31,201 bases of DNA, taken from assembly GCA_964398055.1 (NCBI GenBank), contig CAYNLK010000072.1:1-31201 (forward strand). The letters are read 5' to 3'. How positions within the stretch are numbered: position 1 is the stretch's first letter; each line of letters starts with the position of its first letter. A model generated the notes under the pieces. That model was not told the origin of the DNA, made no database searches, and was given only the letters and a program-made list of their open reading frames with translations. This document shows, in pieces, positions 16,199 to 23,721 of the stretch. Position numbers and translations under genes: made by a program. Origin of the DNA: CAYNLK01 sp964398055 (GTDB lineage Bacteria; Chloroflexota; Anaerolineae; 4572-78; J111).

Positions 16199-16248
16199 AA
16201 GTCGCCAGCATACCTGCTAGCGTTTCGTTTACAAGGAGTTGGATAATC

Positions 16249-16674
16249 GTGAGAACAATAAGTGCTAGAGAACAAGATGTTCAACGTGATTGGTACGTCA
16301 TCGATGCCCAGGGGCAGACCTTAGGTCGCTTGGCTAGCCGGGTGGCTACGCTCTTGCGGGGTAAACACAAACCAATGTATACCCCGCACGTAGATTGTGG
16401 CGACTATGTTATTGTTGTGAATGCGGAAAAAATTCACGTTACCGGCCAAAAAATGACCCAGAAAAAATATTACCGCCACTCCGGCTACCCCGGCGGGTTG
16501 AAAGAAGTGACGTTGCAGGATCAATTGCAGAAATTTCCCGACCGGGTGATAGAAAAAGCGGTGCAGGGGATGTTGCCCAAAAATCGTTTAGGCCGGCGCA
16601 TGTTCAAGAAGCTCAAGATTTACGCCGGTCCCGACCATCCTCATCAGGCGCAGCAACCCAAATCATTAGATTAG
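16249..16674 (+). CDS. rplM: 50S ribosomal protein L13 (GTG start)
   Basis: L13 is an early-assembly large-subunit protein. The 141-residue protein contains RDWYVIDAQGQTLGRLASRVA, LRGKHKPMYTPHVDCGDYV, KKYYRHSGYPGG and the KAVQGMLPKNRLGRRMFKKL signature. The start is GTG at 16249, with AAGGAG at 16232-16237. It pairs with S9, its usual partner, 52 bases downstream. Confidence 0.97.
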   Translation: MRTISAREQDVQRDWYVIDAQGQTLGRLASRVATLLRGKHKPMYTPHVDCGDYVIVVNAEKIHVTGQKMTQKKYYRHSGYPGGLKEVTLQDQLQKFPDRVIEKAVQGMLPKNRLGRRMFKKLKIYAGPDHPHQAQQPKSLD

Positions 16675-16726
16675 GCGTAAATCGGCAAGCACAAAAGCCT
16701 TTATTACTTGAGGAAGTGAGTAGATT

Positions 16727-17125
16727 ATGACAGAAATGCAATACTATGAAGGTTTTGGCCGGCGAAAAACGGCAACAGCCCGGGTACGCTTGTACCCTGA
16801 TCCTGAGGCCGGTTTTGTGGTAAACAATAAATCCTTTGAGGATTATTTTACCCGAGACGTCGACCAGATTGTCATTCTTGAGCCACTGCGAGTGTGTGGC
16901 ACCCAGGGTCGCTTTGGTATTTCGGTTAAGGTGAGTGGCGGCGGCGTTACAGGGCAAGCCGGGGCAGTTAGATTAGGTGTCGCGCGCGCCCTGTTGAAGG
17001 TAGACCCGGACTTTCGTAAGTCTTTACGCCAGTACGGCCTGCTGACGCGTGATTCCCGAGCCAAAGAGCGTAAGAAGCCGGGCCTCAAGCGGGCCAGAAA
17101 AGCACCCCAGTACACCAAGCGTTAG
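16727..17125 (+). CDS. rpsI: 30S ribosomal protein S9
   Basis: S9 sits in the 30S head, and its C-terminal tail touches P-site tRNA. The 132-residue product contains YYEGFGRRKTATARVRLYP, VSGGGVTGQAGAVRLGVARAL, and the conserved basic end KKPGLKRARKAPQYTKR. ATG at 16727, with a second in-frame ATG four codons later. It is the last gene of the ribosomal cluster, followed by two hairpins. Confidence 0.98.
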   Translation: MTEMQYYEGFGRRKTATARVRLYPDPEAGFVVNNKSFEDYFTRDVDQIVILEPLRVCGTQGRFGISVKVSGGGVTGQAGAVRLGVARALLKVDPDFRKSLRQYGLLTRDSRAKERKKPGLKRARKAPQYTKR

Positions 17126-17147
17126 CTGCAGTAACGATCCGATTGGC

Positions 17148-17177
17148 GCCTTTGCCCAGACCTGTCCGGGCAAAGGC
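17148..17177 (+). other. Hairpin after rpsI
   Basis: GCCTTTGCCC (17148-17157) and GGGCAAAGGC (17168-17177) form a perfect 10-base-pair stem with a 10-base loop, 22 bases after the rpsI stop. Only TTTG follows, so it is a weak intrinsic terminator at best. It may act as a 3' stabiliser in front of the strong terminator at 17241. Confidence 0.5.
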
Positions 17178-17240
17178 TTTGACCGGGGACGTCATGATCG
17201 CGCGGACTTTGGTCCGGTTGGTTCAATAAAATTGACAAAC

Positions 17241-17280
17241 AAGAGATACCCTGGTTGTTAGGGTATCTCTTTTGTTTTTG
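17241..17280 (+). terminator. Intrinsic terminator of the ribosomal cluster
   Basis: AAGAGATACCCT (17241-17252) and AGGGTATCTCTT (17260-17271) pair perfectly over 12 bases around a 7-base loop, followed by TTTGTTTTTG. This is a textbook Rho-independent terminator for the + strand. On the minus strand a weaker U-rich run (CTTGTTTGTC) follows the stem, so it may also stop read-through from the convergent gene that ends at 17294. Confidence 0.92.
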
Positions 17281-17293
17281 AATTGGCGGCAAA

Positions 17294-18163
17294 TCAAAGC
17301 CAGTATAAGATGATAATGACTGACAGGCCAAACAGAACAATACTGAACTGTAATGGTCGATCTGTCAACAAAACTTCGTCCGGGGCGCCGCCATTTCCCT
17401 GCACGTGGATGACATACAGATAACGAAAAATACCATAAATTACGAATGGGATGGTCAACATCATCATATGATTGTCAGGCAAATTAGGAGCAGAGAAGGT
17501 GTAAAAGGAATAAGTCATCACCGTGCCGGCGGTAACTACCGCCATCATTTCATCCAGAAAGGGCAAATTATACTCGTTTAGAATCGTCCGGGTGTTAGCA
17601 GCCTGGTCTTTGAGTAGGGCCAATTCTTCTCGCCGTTTACCCAACCCCAGAAAAAGAGCCAGCAACACGGTAAATACGTATAACCAGGGCGAAAAGCGTT
17701 CGGCCTCAACCAGGGCCACCCCGGCCGCGACCCGCAAAACAAAACCGGCCGCAATCGTCAACACGTCAACAATGACGACATTTTTCAGTCTGAATGAGTA
17801 GGCAATTTGCAGCAGCAAATAAGCCGTGATGATGATGCCAAAATAGGAGCTAAGGATAAAGCTAAGTGGTAAAACCAGAGCCGGGATGAGAATGGCGGCA
17901 GCCAGGGCGACCTTAAACGGTACCTGGCCCGAGGGAATGGGGCGATGCTTCTTGGTGGGGTGTTGGCGATCTTTGTCGATGTCGACCAGATCATTGATCA
18001 GGTATACGCTGCCAGAAATAAGGCAGAGCAACACAAAGCCGATGATCGTTTTGAGCAATGGCTCAAGTTGAAATAGTTTGACATCGAAAATTAAAGCAGC
18101 AAAGATAAAACCGTTCTTGGTCCATTGATTGGGACGAAGCGACTTAAAAAGACCAATAATCAA
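17294..18163 (-). CDS. UbiA-family prenyltransferase, decaprenyl-phosphate phosphoribosyltransferase-like
   Basis: A polytopic membrane protein of the UbiA family. Residues about 57-66 carry the metal-diphosphate motif NDLVDIDKDR, followed by HPTKKHRPIPSG. A later region has GLGKRREELALL, and the C-terminal segment GGAPDEVLLTDRPLQ resembles the mycobacterial enzyme (Rv3806c type) that moves phosphoribose from PRPP onto decaprenyl phosphate. The frame is open from a TTG at 18244. A TTG at 18163 has GGAGA 7 bases upstream and starts just before LFKSLRPNQW, so I prefer it (289 residues). No partner epimerase or arabinosyltransferase genes are adjacent, so the product is a family inference. Confidence 0.75.
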   Translation of the reverse strand: MIIGLFKSLRPNQWTKNGFIFAALIFDVKLFQLEPLLKTIIGFVLLCLISGSVYLINDLVDIDKDRQHPTKKHRPIPSGQVPFKVALAAAILIPALVLPLSFILSSYFGIIITAYLLLQIAYSFRLKNVVIVDVLTIAAGFVLRVAAGVALVEAERFSPWLYVFTVLLALFLGLGKRREELALLKDQAANTRTILNEYNLPFLDEMMAVVTAGTVMTYSFYTFSAPNLPDNHMMMLTIPFVIYGIFRYLYVIHVQGNGGAPDEVLLTDRPLQFSIVLFGLSVIIILYWL

Positions 18164-18206
18164 GATTTGTTCTCCACATCGGTGAAATAGCCTCGGCCGG
18201 TCCGAT

Positions 18207-18234
18207 TTGACACTTTGTTGAACCTCAAAATATT
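18207..18234 (+). promoter_or_regulatory. Possible promoter for the tlyA-like gene
   Basis: TTGACA at 18207-18212 is a perfect -35 hexamer. With a 16-base spacer, AATATT at 18229-18234 is a 4-of-6 match to the -10 consensus. It points toward the + strand gene at 18360 and overlaps the region between the two divergent genes. The transcript would have a leader of about 118 bases. The weak -10 keeps confidence low. Confidence 0.3.
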
Positions 18235-18359
18235 GGTTGGTCAAGGCTGGCTCACATGGTAGTTAATCGACCAAGCTTTGGCAAACCTACCCCATCACTC
18301 CGGTGGCTAATTGGTTGCATCCCACCGCTAATTGTGATACGCTGGTAGTTGAGTTGACA

Positions 18360-19175
18360 ATGATGGCAAAATCCAGACTTGACATTTTGTTAACCGAAAA
18401 AGGACTGGCCGAAAGCCGGACTAAAGCGCAGGCGCTGATTATGGCCGGTCAGGTTCAAGTAAATGGGGCTATTGTCACTAAGGCCGGTACGCAGGTGCCG
18501 CTTGACGCTGAGATTAGCCTTAAAGATGATTTACCCTATGTGAGCCGGGGCGGCCTTAAACTGGCGGCCGCTTTGGACTCATTTAAGTTGGAACCCGCCG
18601 GGGCTGTCTGTGCCGATGTGGGGGCTTCCACCGGTGGTTTTACCGATGTCCTGTTGCAGCGGGGCGCGGCCCGAGTTTATACCATCGATGTGGGCTACGG
18701 ACAATTGGCCTGGAATTTGCGCCAGGATAACCGGGTAGTGGTGATGGAGCGGACCAACGCTCGTTACCTGGAAGCATTGCCGGAACCGGTCGAACTGGTC
18801 ACGATTGACGTTTCCTTTATTTCACTGAAGCTAATCTTGCCGACGGTGGTCAGGTGGCTGAAGCCGGCGGCGGTAGTTGTTGCTTTGATCAAGCCCCAGT
18901 TTGAGGCCGGTCGGGACCAGGTGGGTAAAGGTGGAGTGGTCCGTGATGAGGGGGTGCACCGGCAGGTCTTGCAGCGGGTGATTGGCTATGCCGAGGCGGT
19001 TGGCCTGCAGGTGTTGGGGCTTATCCCTTCACCCATTACCGGACCGGCCGGTAATCACGAATTCTTGGTCTATTTGGGGTGGCAAACTCAACTCACCTCG
19101 CCTGAAAGTCAATTGCTGGTTGAGACCTGTTTGGCCACGTTGACGGATAGCCAACCGCTCAGCTCCACATTTTAG
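18360..19175 (+). CDS. tlyA: TlyA-family rRNA 2'-O-methyltransferase
   Basis: TlyA proteins 2'-O-methylate cytidines in 16S and/or 23S rRNA; loss gives capreomycin resistance in mycobacteria. Residues about 5-65 form an S4 RNA-binding domain (SRLDILLTEKGLAESRTKA). Residues 85-96 are the SAM-binding motif ADVGASTGGFTD of an FtsJ-like fold, followed by DVSFISLKLILP, ALIKPQFEAGRDQVGKGGVV and SPITGPAGNHEFL. The frame is open from 18303. ATGs at 18360 and 18363 give the family N-terminus, with only a weak GTTGAG before them. Length 271 residues. It is divergent from the UbiA gene. Confidence 0.93.
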   Translation: MMAKSRLDILLTEKGLAESRTKAQALIMAGQVQVNGAIVTKAGTQVPLDAEISLKDDLPYVSRGGLKLAAALDSFKLEPAGAVCADVGASTGGFTDVLLQRGAARVYTIDVGYGQLAWNLRQDNRVVVMERTNARYLEALPEPVELVTIDVSFISLKLILPTVVRWLKPAAVVVALIKPQFEAGRDQVGKGGVVRDEGVHRQVLQRVIGYAEAVGLQVLGLIPSPITGPAGNHEFLVYLGWQTQLTSPESQLLVETCLATLTDSQPLSSTF

Positions 19176-19200
19176 GGTAGACCGGGGGGATGGCTACCCT
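19174..19200 (+). terminator. Weak terminator-like hairpin after tlyA
   Basis: AGGGTAG (19174-19180) pairs with CTACCCT (19194-19200) across a 13-base loop and overlaps the tlyA stop codon. Only TTGCC follows, so termination strength is doubtful. Confidence 0.35.
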
Positions 19201-19273
19201 TTGCCATAGGTCCAAAATCTAGGGCACCCCAAAGTCAATCTGATGCCTGGTGACTTTTGTAATCTTAAGGACT

Positions 19274-19302
19274 TAGACAAACCTGACGGCCTTGTGTATA
19301 AT
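19274..19302 (+). promoter_or_regulatory. Sigma-70-like promoter for the histidine kinase gene
   Basis: TAGACA (19274-19279, 5 of 6 to TTGACA) and a perfect TATAAT (19297-19302) are 17 bases apart, the optimal spacing. The expected start near 19309 gives a leader of about 46 bases before the ATG at 19355. It probably drives the kinase and the following PfkB gene. Confidence 0.7.
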
Positions 19303-19354
19303 TGAGCTACCGCTTTTGCCAGTTACGATTCCTTTGAGTTAGGGTAAAATTGCT

Positions 19355-20800
19355 ATGTTGAGATTTTTGGATAACGAAAACAATGAACCTGAGGCCGGTC
19401 CTGATGGGGAAGCGGAAGCCAGCAATGCTGATGACACCTTTGCTCAGCTGGCTGATGACACGTTAGCAGATACCGAATTGAGCTTAGTTGATGCTGGTGA
19501 GCCAGTGCAGCAACCTGGTGACGAATTTGAACAGGTTACGATTCTGCGGCAAAAGATCAAGGGTTTGGAAAGGCGAATTGGTTATCTCGAAAGAATCGTA
19601 AAGGTTAGCCAGATCCTGAATTCCATCCAAAGTTTAGAACCTTTGCTGCAGATCATTATCCAATCGGCCACCGAGTTAACTGATACTGAGGCTTGCTCAA
19701 TTTTGCTGCTTGACAAAAACACCGGTGAACTACGTTTTGCCGAAGCCACCGGTGGGGTTAGTGAGACTCTCCGGAAAGTTACGGTACCGCTCAATAACAG
19801 TATTGGAGGGTGGGTTATTCGTAAGGATAGGCCGCTGTTGATCCGTGATGCCAAGAGTGATCCGCGCTGGCATCAAGGGGTTGATGAGACGATTGAATTT
19901 GAAACCCGCTCGATTCTGGGAGTGCCGCTTAAAGTTCGGGATAAGGCTATTGGTGTTTTAGAGTTAGTCAATAAAAAAGGGGATGCCAGCTTTAGCGAAG
20001 ATGACATTCAAATTGCTACAACTCTGGGAGCGCAGGCCGCCATTGCCATCGAAAATGCTCGCCTGGTGGATGAGTTACAACAAGCATATCGTGATTTGTC
20101 TCAGGTAGATCAAATCAAGAATGATTTTGTGAGTGTCGCCTCGCACGAGCTTAGAACGCCTTTGGCCGTAATCTTGGGCTATGCAACCTTTCTCAGAGAT
20201 AATGTCACCGGTCAGGCCAGTGAGCAGCTTGAAATCGTCTTAAGCAGCGCCATGCGCCTGCGAGCGTTGATTGACGACATGGTCAACCTGCGTCATATCC
20301 AGACCAATGATCTTCAACTTCAGCGGGCTATCTTCTCCCTGCGGCAGTTGATTATGGATGTAGTCAAGGAATTTTCCGAACTGGTTACAGGCAAACAGCA
20401 AATCTTGACCACAAAATTCAGCCCGCCGGATGCCCCTTTGAATATCGACGCGGACCGTCAAAAAATTTACCTGGTGCTGGCTAACTTGCTTTCAAACGCG
20501 GTCAAATTTACCCCTGAAAAAGGGCGCATTCATATCGATGTGGAGTTGAAGGGTCATAAGTATTGGGTGAGTGTGATCGACACGGGGATTGGTATTCCCA
20601 AAGCAGATTATGAACGTATTTTTGACCAGTTCTATCAAGTGGAACCGTCACTTATCCGTAAGTATCAGGGTATGGGCTTGGGTCTTTCCATCGCCAAAGG
20701 GATGATTGAAGTTCATCAAGGTCGGATCTGGGTGGAGAGTGTCGTGAACAAGGGCAGCAAATTTACCTTTGTAGTGCCTACCGCTCCTGATGTAGCCTAG
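19355..20800 (+). CDS. Soluble GAF-domain sensor histidine kinase
   Basis: A 481-residue kinase with no obvious signal peptide or membrane segment, so cytoplasmic. Layout: an acidic N-terminus (1-60), a coiled-coil segment (about 62-92), and a GAF sensor domain (about 92-235, with ACSILLLDKNTGELRF and SILGVPLKVRDKAIGVLELVN). The HisKA domain has the phosphorylatable H264 in ASHELRTPLAVILGY. The HATPase domain has NLLSNAVKFTPEKG, DTGIGIPKADYERIFDQFYQ and GMGLGLSIAKGM. No response regulator is adjacent, and the GAF ligand cannot be told from sequence. A good promoter precedes it, and the PfkB gene follows 48 bases later. Confidence 0.93.
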   Translation: MLRFLDNENNEPEAGPDGEAEASNADDTFAQLADDTLADTELSLVDAGEPVQQPGDEFEQVTILRQKIKGLERRIGYLERIVKVSQILNSIQSLEPLLQIIIQSATELTDTEACSILLLDKNTGELRFAEATGGVSETLRKVTVPLNNSIGGWVIRKDRPLLIRDAKSDPRWHQGVDETIEFETRSILGVPLKVRDKAIGVLELVNKKGDASFSEDDIQIATTLGAQAAIAIENARLVDELQQAYRDLSQVDQIKNDFVSVASHELRTPLAVILGYATFLRDNVTGQASEQLEIVLSSAMRLRALIDDMVNLRHIQTNDLQLQRAIFSLRQLIMDVVKEFSELVTGKQQILTTKFSPPDAPLNIDADRQKIYLVLANLLSNAVKFTPEKGRIHIDVELKGHKYWVSVIDTGIGIPKADYERIFDQFYQVEPSLIRKYQGMGLGLSIAKGMIEVHQGRIWVESVVNKGSKFTFVVPTAPDVA

Positions 20801-20848
20801 CTGTCTGGCCCTTAACCGGAACACTTTTACCTGTGTGGAGTCGGCGTT

Positions 20849-21850
20849 ATGCCCGATATCATCGTTATTGGGGATATTAATGTAGATGTCAATCTAACTA
20901 TCCCGGCTTTTCCAATACCAGGTCATGAAGCAATTGCTACCTCCATCCAGATGCACACGGGTGGGTCGGCGGTTAACACGGCCATTGCCCTGGCCAAGAT
21001 GGATATGGATGTTGGTTTTATTGGCCGGATTGGAACCGATGCCCTGGCCGGCAAAGTTCTTGCCGATTTGAAGAGCAGCGGGGTTGATTGCAGCCTGGTT
21101 CAGGTTGATTCCAAGGTTAGTACCGGCCTCATCTTTATTGCCGTTACCGTCGATGGTGAACGGACTATGTTTGGAGCACGCGGGGCCAATGCTTTTACCG
21201 ACTCTACGGCCATCGAGCCTGGTTATTTTGCTCAATGCCGCTGGTTACATCTATCTGGTTATTCATTCTTATCTTACCACCAGTATCAGACAGTCCTGGC
21301 TGCCCTGGAATTGGCCGAGAACTCCCCCTACACCCGGGTGAGCCTGGATATTGGCACAGAGCCGGCTCTGCGGGCCCGTTCCCAAATTATGGAATTATTA
21401 CCCCGAGTCGATATAATTTTTCCTAACGAAACGGAACTAACCCTGTTAGGGGAAGGTCGATCCGTTGAAGCCAGTCTGGATTATCTCCTGGATGGACACG
21501 CCAACGCCATTGTGACTAAACGAGGTGGCAAAGGCAGTATCCTGGCTGTCGGCAACAAGCGGGTTACCGTGCCCGCCTTTAACATTAATGTCAAAGACAC
21601 AACCGGCGCCGGCGACAGTTTTAATGCTGGGGTTGTGCTGGGCCGCATGGTTGGACTCAGTTGGGAGGCGTCGGTGGCCCTGGGTAACGCCTTGGGCGGC
21701 TGGGCCGCTAGCCAGGAAGGGGCCGGCGCGCATGCCATCAGTCGGACCGTGGTGGCCCGCTTGGTTGAAAGGCATCTCTTTAAAGAAGAGTGGGCCCCCG
21801 TTCGCTTCGCCCTGGAAGAGTTGGCGCTCTTCTTCGAGGGTCCACTCTAA
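20849..21850 (+). CDS. PfkB-family carbohydrate kinase
   Basis: A 333-residue ribokinase-fold sugar kinase. The N-terminus has IVIGDINVDVNLTI and the substrate-side MHTGGSAVNTAIALAKM with GFIGRIGTDALAGKVL (about residues 35-75). The C-terminal signature DTTGAGDSFNAGVVLG holds the catalytic aspartate in GAGD. The substrate is not determined by these motifs; ribokinase, fructokinase and nucleoside kinases all share them. ATG at 20849. It follows the histidine kinase by 48 bases, so the two may be co-transcribed, and it converges on the DtxR-type gene 27 bases away. Confidence 0.92.
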   Translation: MPDIIVIGDINVDVNLTIPAFPIPGHEAIATSIQMHTGGSAVNTAIALAKMDMDVGFIGRIGTDALAGKVLADLKSSGVDCSLVQVDSKVSTGLIFIAVTVDGERTMFGARGANAFTDSTAIEPGYFAQCRWLHLSGYSFLSYHQYQTVLAALELAENSPYTRVSLDIGTEPALRARSQIMELLPRVDIIFPNETELTLLGEGRSVEASLDYLLDGHANAIVTKRGGKGSILAVGNKRVTVPAFNINVKDTTGAGDSFNAGVVLGRMVGLSWEASVALGNALGGWAASQEGAGAHAISRTVVARLVERHLFKEEWAPVRFALEELALFFEGPL

Positions 21851-21877
21851 TGAAGAAGTGCGTCTCCTCTTACCCAC

Positions 21878-22615
21878 TTACGGTTTGGGGGGCTGCTCTT
21901 GAGCCGCGGCGGCCTGGGGACGGGCCGGCAGGGTGGTATCTACCCACAAAGCCCCGGCCAATTCAGCCCCAATAATCGGCTCCTCGCGACCCACTCGTAG
22001 CCGCAGCGGGCCATTGAAGGGCGCTCGATTGACCAGTTCAAAGGGAGTGCCAGGCACCAGGCCAATCTCGGCCAGATATTTCAACTTCTCCGGCTCACGG
22101 GTCTTGACCCGGGTGATCTTGCCTTTGCTGCCGGGCGGCACCACTGTTAGCGGCTTATCGTGGATTTCGGCGATCTCGCCGGTACGGCTAGGAATGGGGT
22201 CGCCGTGGGGGCAAGTGGTCGGGTAGCCCATCAGTTCGTCAATGCGATCCTCAAGGCGTTGGGTGATGCCTTTGTGCAGCTCGTCAGCCTCATCATGAAC
22301 CTCATGCCAACCAAATTTCAACACGTCAACCAAGAACCGTTCCACCAGGCGATGCCGCCGGATGTGGCGCAGGGCCACTTTCTTGCCCGGTGGGGTCAAT
22401 CGGACGCCTTTGTAGGGCAGGTGATCGACCAGCCCAACATTGTGCAAGCGGCGCACCATCCGCACCGTGGCTGGCCCCGACACATCCAGTTGTTCAGCCA
22501 GGGCGGTAGTGCTCACCCACAGCTCGCCCTGACCCAGTCGGTAGATTTCGGCCAGGTAGTCTCGCATGGCGTCGCTAATCTTGTTGTCGGATACGGGTAA
22601 GGTTTCGGTTTGCAT
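21878..22615 (-). CDS. DtxR/MntR-family metal-dependent repressor with FeoA-like domain (paralog A)
   Basis: Residues about 13-80 are a winged helix with SGPATVRMVRRL as recognition helix. Next comes the dimerisation/metal domain (RRHRLVERFL, VHDEADELHK, TTCPHGDPIP), and a C-terminal SH3/FeoA-like domain at about 150-225. Aligned without gaps to DtxR, ligands H79, E83 and H98 are kept (H88, E92, H107), but M10, C102, E105 and H106 become D19, D111, H114 and K115. The aspartate at the first position recalls MntR. I take ATG 22615 over TTG 22669, giving 245 residues. A palindrome lies 17 bases upstream. The metal is probably not plain Fe(II) as in DtxR. Confidence 0.9.
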   Translation of the reverse strand: MQTETLPVSDNKISDAMRDYLAEIYRLGQGELWVSTTALAEQLDVSGPATVRMVRRLHNVGLVDHLPYKGVRLTPPGKKVALRHIRRHRLVERFLVDVLKFGWHEVHDEADELHKGITQRLEDRIDELMGYPTTCPHGDPIPSRTGEIAEIHDKPLTVVPPGSKGKITRVKTREPEKLKYLAEIGLVPGTPFELVNRAPFNGPLRLRVGREEPIIGAELAGALWVDTTLPARPQAAAAQEQPPKP

Positions 22616-22631
22616 CGGCCGGCCTTGATTC

Positions 22632-22645
22632 TTAACCCCGGTTAA
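22632..22645. promoter_or_regulatory. Candidate operator, palindrome TTAACC-CC-GGTTAA (copy 1)
   Basis: The 6-2-6 inverted repeat lies 17 bases upstream of the ATG of the DtxR paralog A gene (minus strand). The same 14 bases recur exactly at 26727-26740, between the feo and ABC-importer blocks. Two identical long palindromes at two promoter-type positions in one metal island suggest a common regulator, possibly paralog A itself. Confidence 0.5.
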
Positions 22646-22740
22646 AGAAGTTGTTAAACAACAGGCCAAACATCGCTAACACCGGGCTATTGATTCTTGT
22701 TTGAAGCTGCAATTATACTACTTCAGTCAACAACTATAGC

Positions 22741-22758
22741 ACTGATTGACCAATCAGT
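22741..22758. repeat. Perfect palindrome in the spacer between the two DtxR genes
   Basis: ACTGATTG-AC-CAATCAGT is a perfect 8-2-8 inverted repeat in the AT-rich 189-base spacer between paralogs B and A. It has no U-run on either side, so it is not a standard terminator. Its right half resembles TGACCAATCACT at 23562-23573 (10 of 12 bases) on the other side of the paralog B gene. It may be an operator or a member of the same repeat family. Confidence 0.5.
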
Positions 22759-22804
22759 AAAATAAATCTTATAAAAATTATAAAAATTCGGCCAAAACTG
22801 GCTG

Positions 22805-23482
22805 CTACTCATCCATCTTGAGTTCCACGAAAAGGCGTGAGGCGATTTCCCGGCCCAGGGCTTCGGTCCGGTCGTCAATGCGGATCAGGAACGGCCCCTG
22901 GTAAGGGGCAATATCCTCCAGGGTGATGCTGGCGCCGGGAAAGAAGCCCCGCTTGGCCAGGTAGTCAAGCAGAATGGTTTCTTCATAGGCAATGCTGACC
23001 AGGCAGGCCGTTTGACCAATCTCCAGTTCGTTGAGCGGCATGGTCGCCCGTTCGCTCACCAGGCCGTTGGCATCGGGGATAGGGTTGCCGTGGGGGCAGG
23101 TGGTTGGATGTTGCAGAAATTCGGCCAGGGCATTGGCCACCTGCGGGTCGGTGGCGTGCTCCAGGCGGCAGGCGTAATCGTGTACGCTTTCCCAGGCCAG
23201 CCCCAGCTTGTCGGTTAAGAATCGCTCCCACAGCCGGTGGCGGCGCACAATCGTTCGGGCCCGTTTGCGGCCCTTTTCGGTTAATTCGGCCCCTTTGTAA
23301 GGTGTGTGGGTGACCAAATCCTGCTCGGCCATGCGCTTGACCATCTCGATAGCCGATGGCGGCGATACCCCCAGCCGCTGGGCCAGCCGCGAGATAGAAA
23401 CCGGCGACTCGGCGACTTCTAGCTCACTGATACTTTTGAGATACATCTCGATGCTCTCGTTGCTTACGTGTGGGGTAGTCAT
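22805..23482 (-). CDS. DtxR/IdeR-type iron-dependent repressor with FeoA-like domain (paralog B)
   Basis: A 225-residue repressor with a winged helix at about residues 9-76 (recognition helix SPPSAIEMVKRM). The metal/dimer domain includes RRHRLWERFL, VHDYACRLEH and TTCPHGNPIP, and a C-terminal FeoA-like domain spans about 150-222. All DtxR metal ligands are kept at a constant offset of 3: M13, C105, E108 and H109 (primary site) and H82, E86 and H101 (ancillary site). An Fe(II)-sensing repressor is therefore the best call. ATG at 23482. It is divergent from feoA, with an iron box between them, which suggests control of feo and possibly of itself. Confidence 0.93.
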   Translation of the reverse strand: MTTPHVSNESIEMYLKSISELEVAESPVSISRLAQRLGVSPPSAIEMVKRMAEQDLVTHTPYKGAELTEKGRKRARTIVRRHRLWERFLTDKLGLAWESVHDYACRLEHATDPQVANALAEFLQHPTTCPHGNPIPDANGLVSERATMPLNELEIGQTACLVSIAYEETILLDYLAKRGFFPGASITLEDIAPYQGPFLIRIDDRTEALGREIASRLFVELKMDE

Positions 23483-23508
23483 AGTTTGTGTGCCTCTGTA
23501 TTGACTGA

Positions 23509-23590
23509 CAGTAAACAGTAATCAGTAATCAGTAAACAGTAATCAGTACAGGTTAAATTGATGACCAATCACTGACCACTGATCACTGAT
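23509..23590. repeat. Phased heptamer repeats
   Basis: Six heptamers in phase (CAGTAAA, CAGTAAT, CAGTAAT, CAGTAAA, CAGTAAT, CAGTACA) occupy 23509-23550, and three more (CACTGAC, CACTGAT, CACTGAT) occupy 23570-23590. Such short tandem heptamers are known from cyanobacterial and some other genomes as STRR-type elements. Here they fill the start of the divergent spacer next to the DtxR paralog B start. Rather than an operator, they look like replication-slippage repeats, but they change promoter spacing. Confidence 0.8.
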
Positions 23591-23670
23591 CTAGTTTTGT
23601 AAATATTTTAATTCACAAGTCAAACTCGACCAAATTGGGCTGCAATTATTTTTCTTTTTTAGCTTTTATT

Positions 23671-23684
23671 TTAGGCAAACCTAA
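23671..23684. promoter_or_regulatory. DtxR/IdeR-like iron box upstream of feoA
   Basis: TTAGG-CAAA-CCTAA is a perfect 5-4-5 inverted repeat. Extended to 19 bases (23666-23684), it matches the known actinobacterial DtxR/IdeR consensus TTAGGTTAGGCTAACCTAA at 16 of 19 positions by my count. It lies between the divergent DtxR paralog B gene and feoA, and shares its core with the box at 26887. Iron-dependent repression is inferred. Confidence 0.7.
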
Positions 23685-23721
23685 TTTTCAATTGCGGGGG
23701 TGTCAAATGTCATCTCAATGG

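Noticed and set aside
21815..21832. GAAGAG/CTCTTC hairpin at the end of the PfkB gene as terminator
   Set aside because: It lies inside the coding region and is followed by TTCGAGGG, not a T-run.
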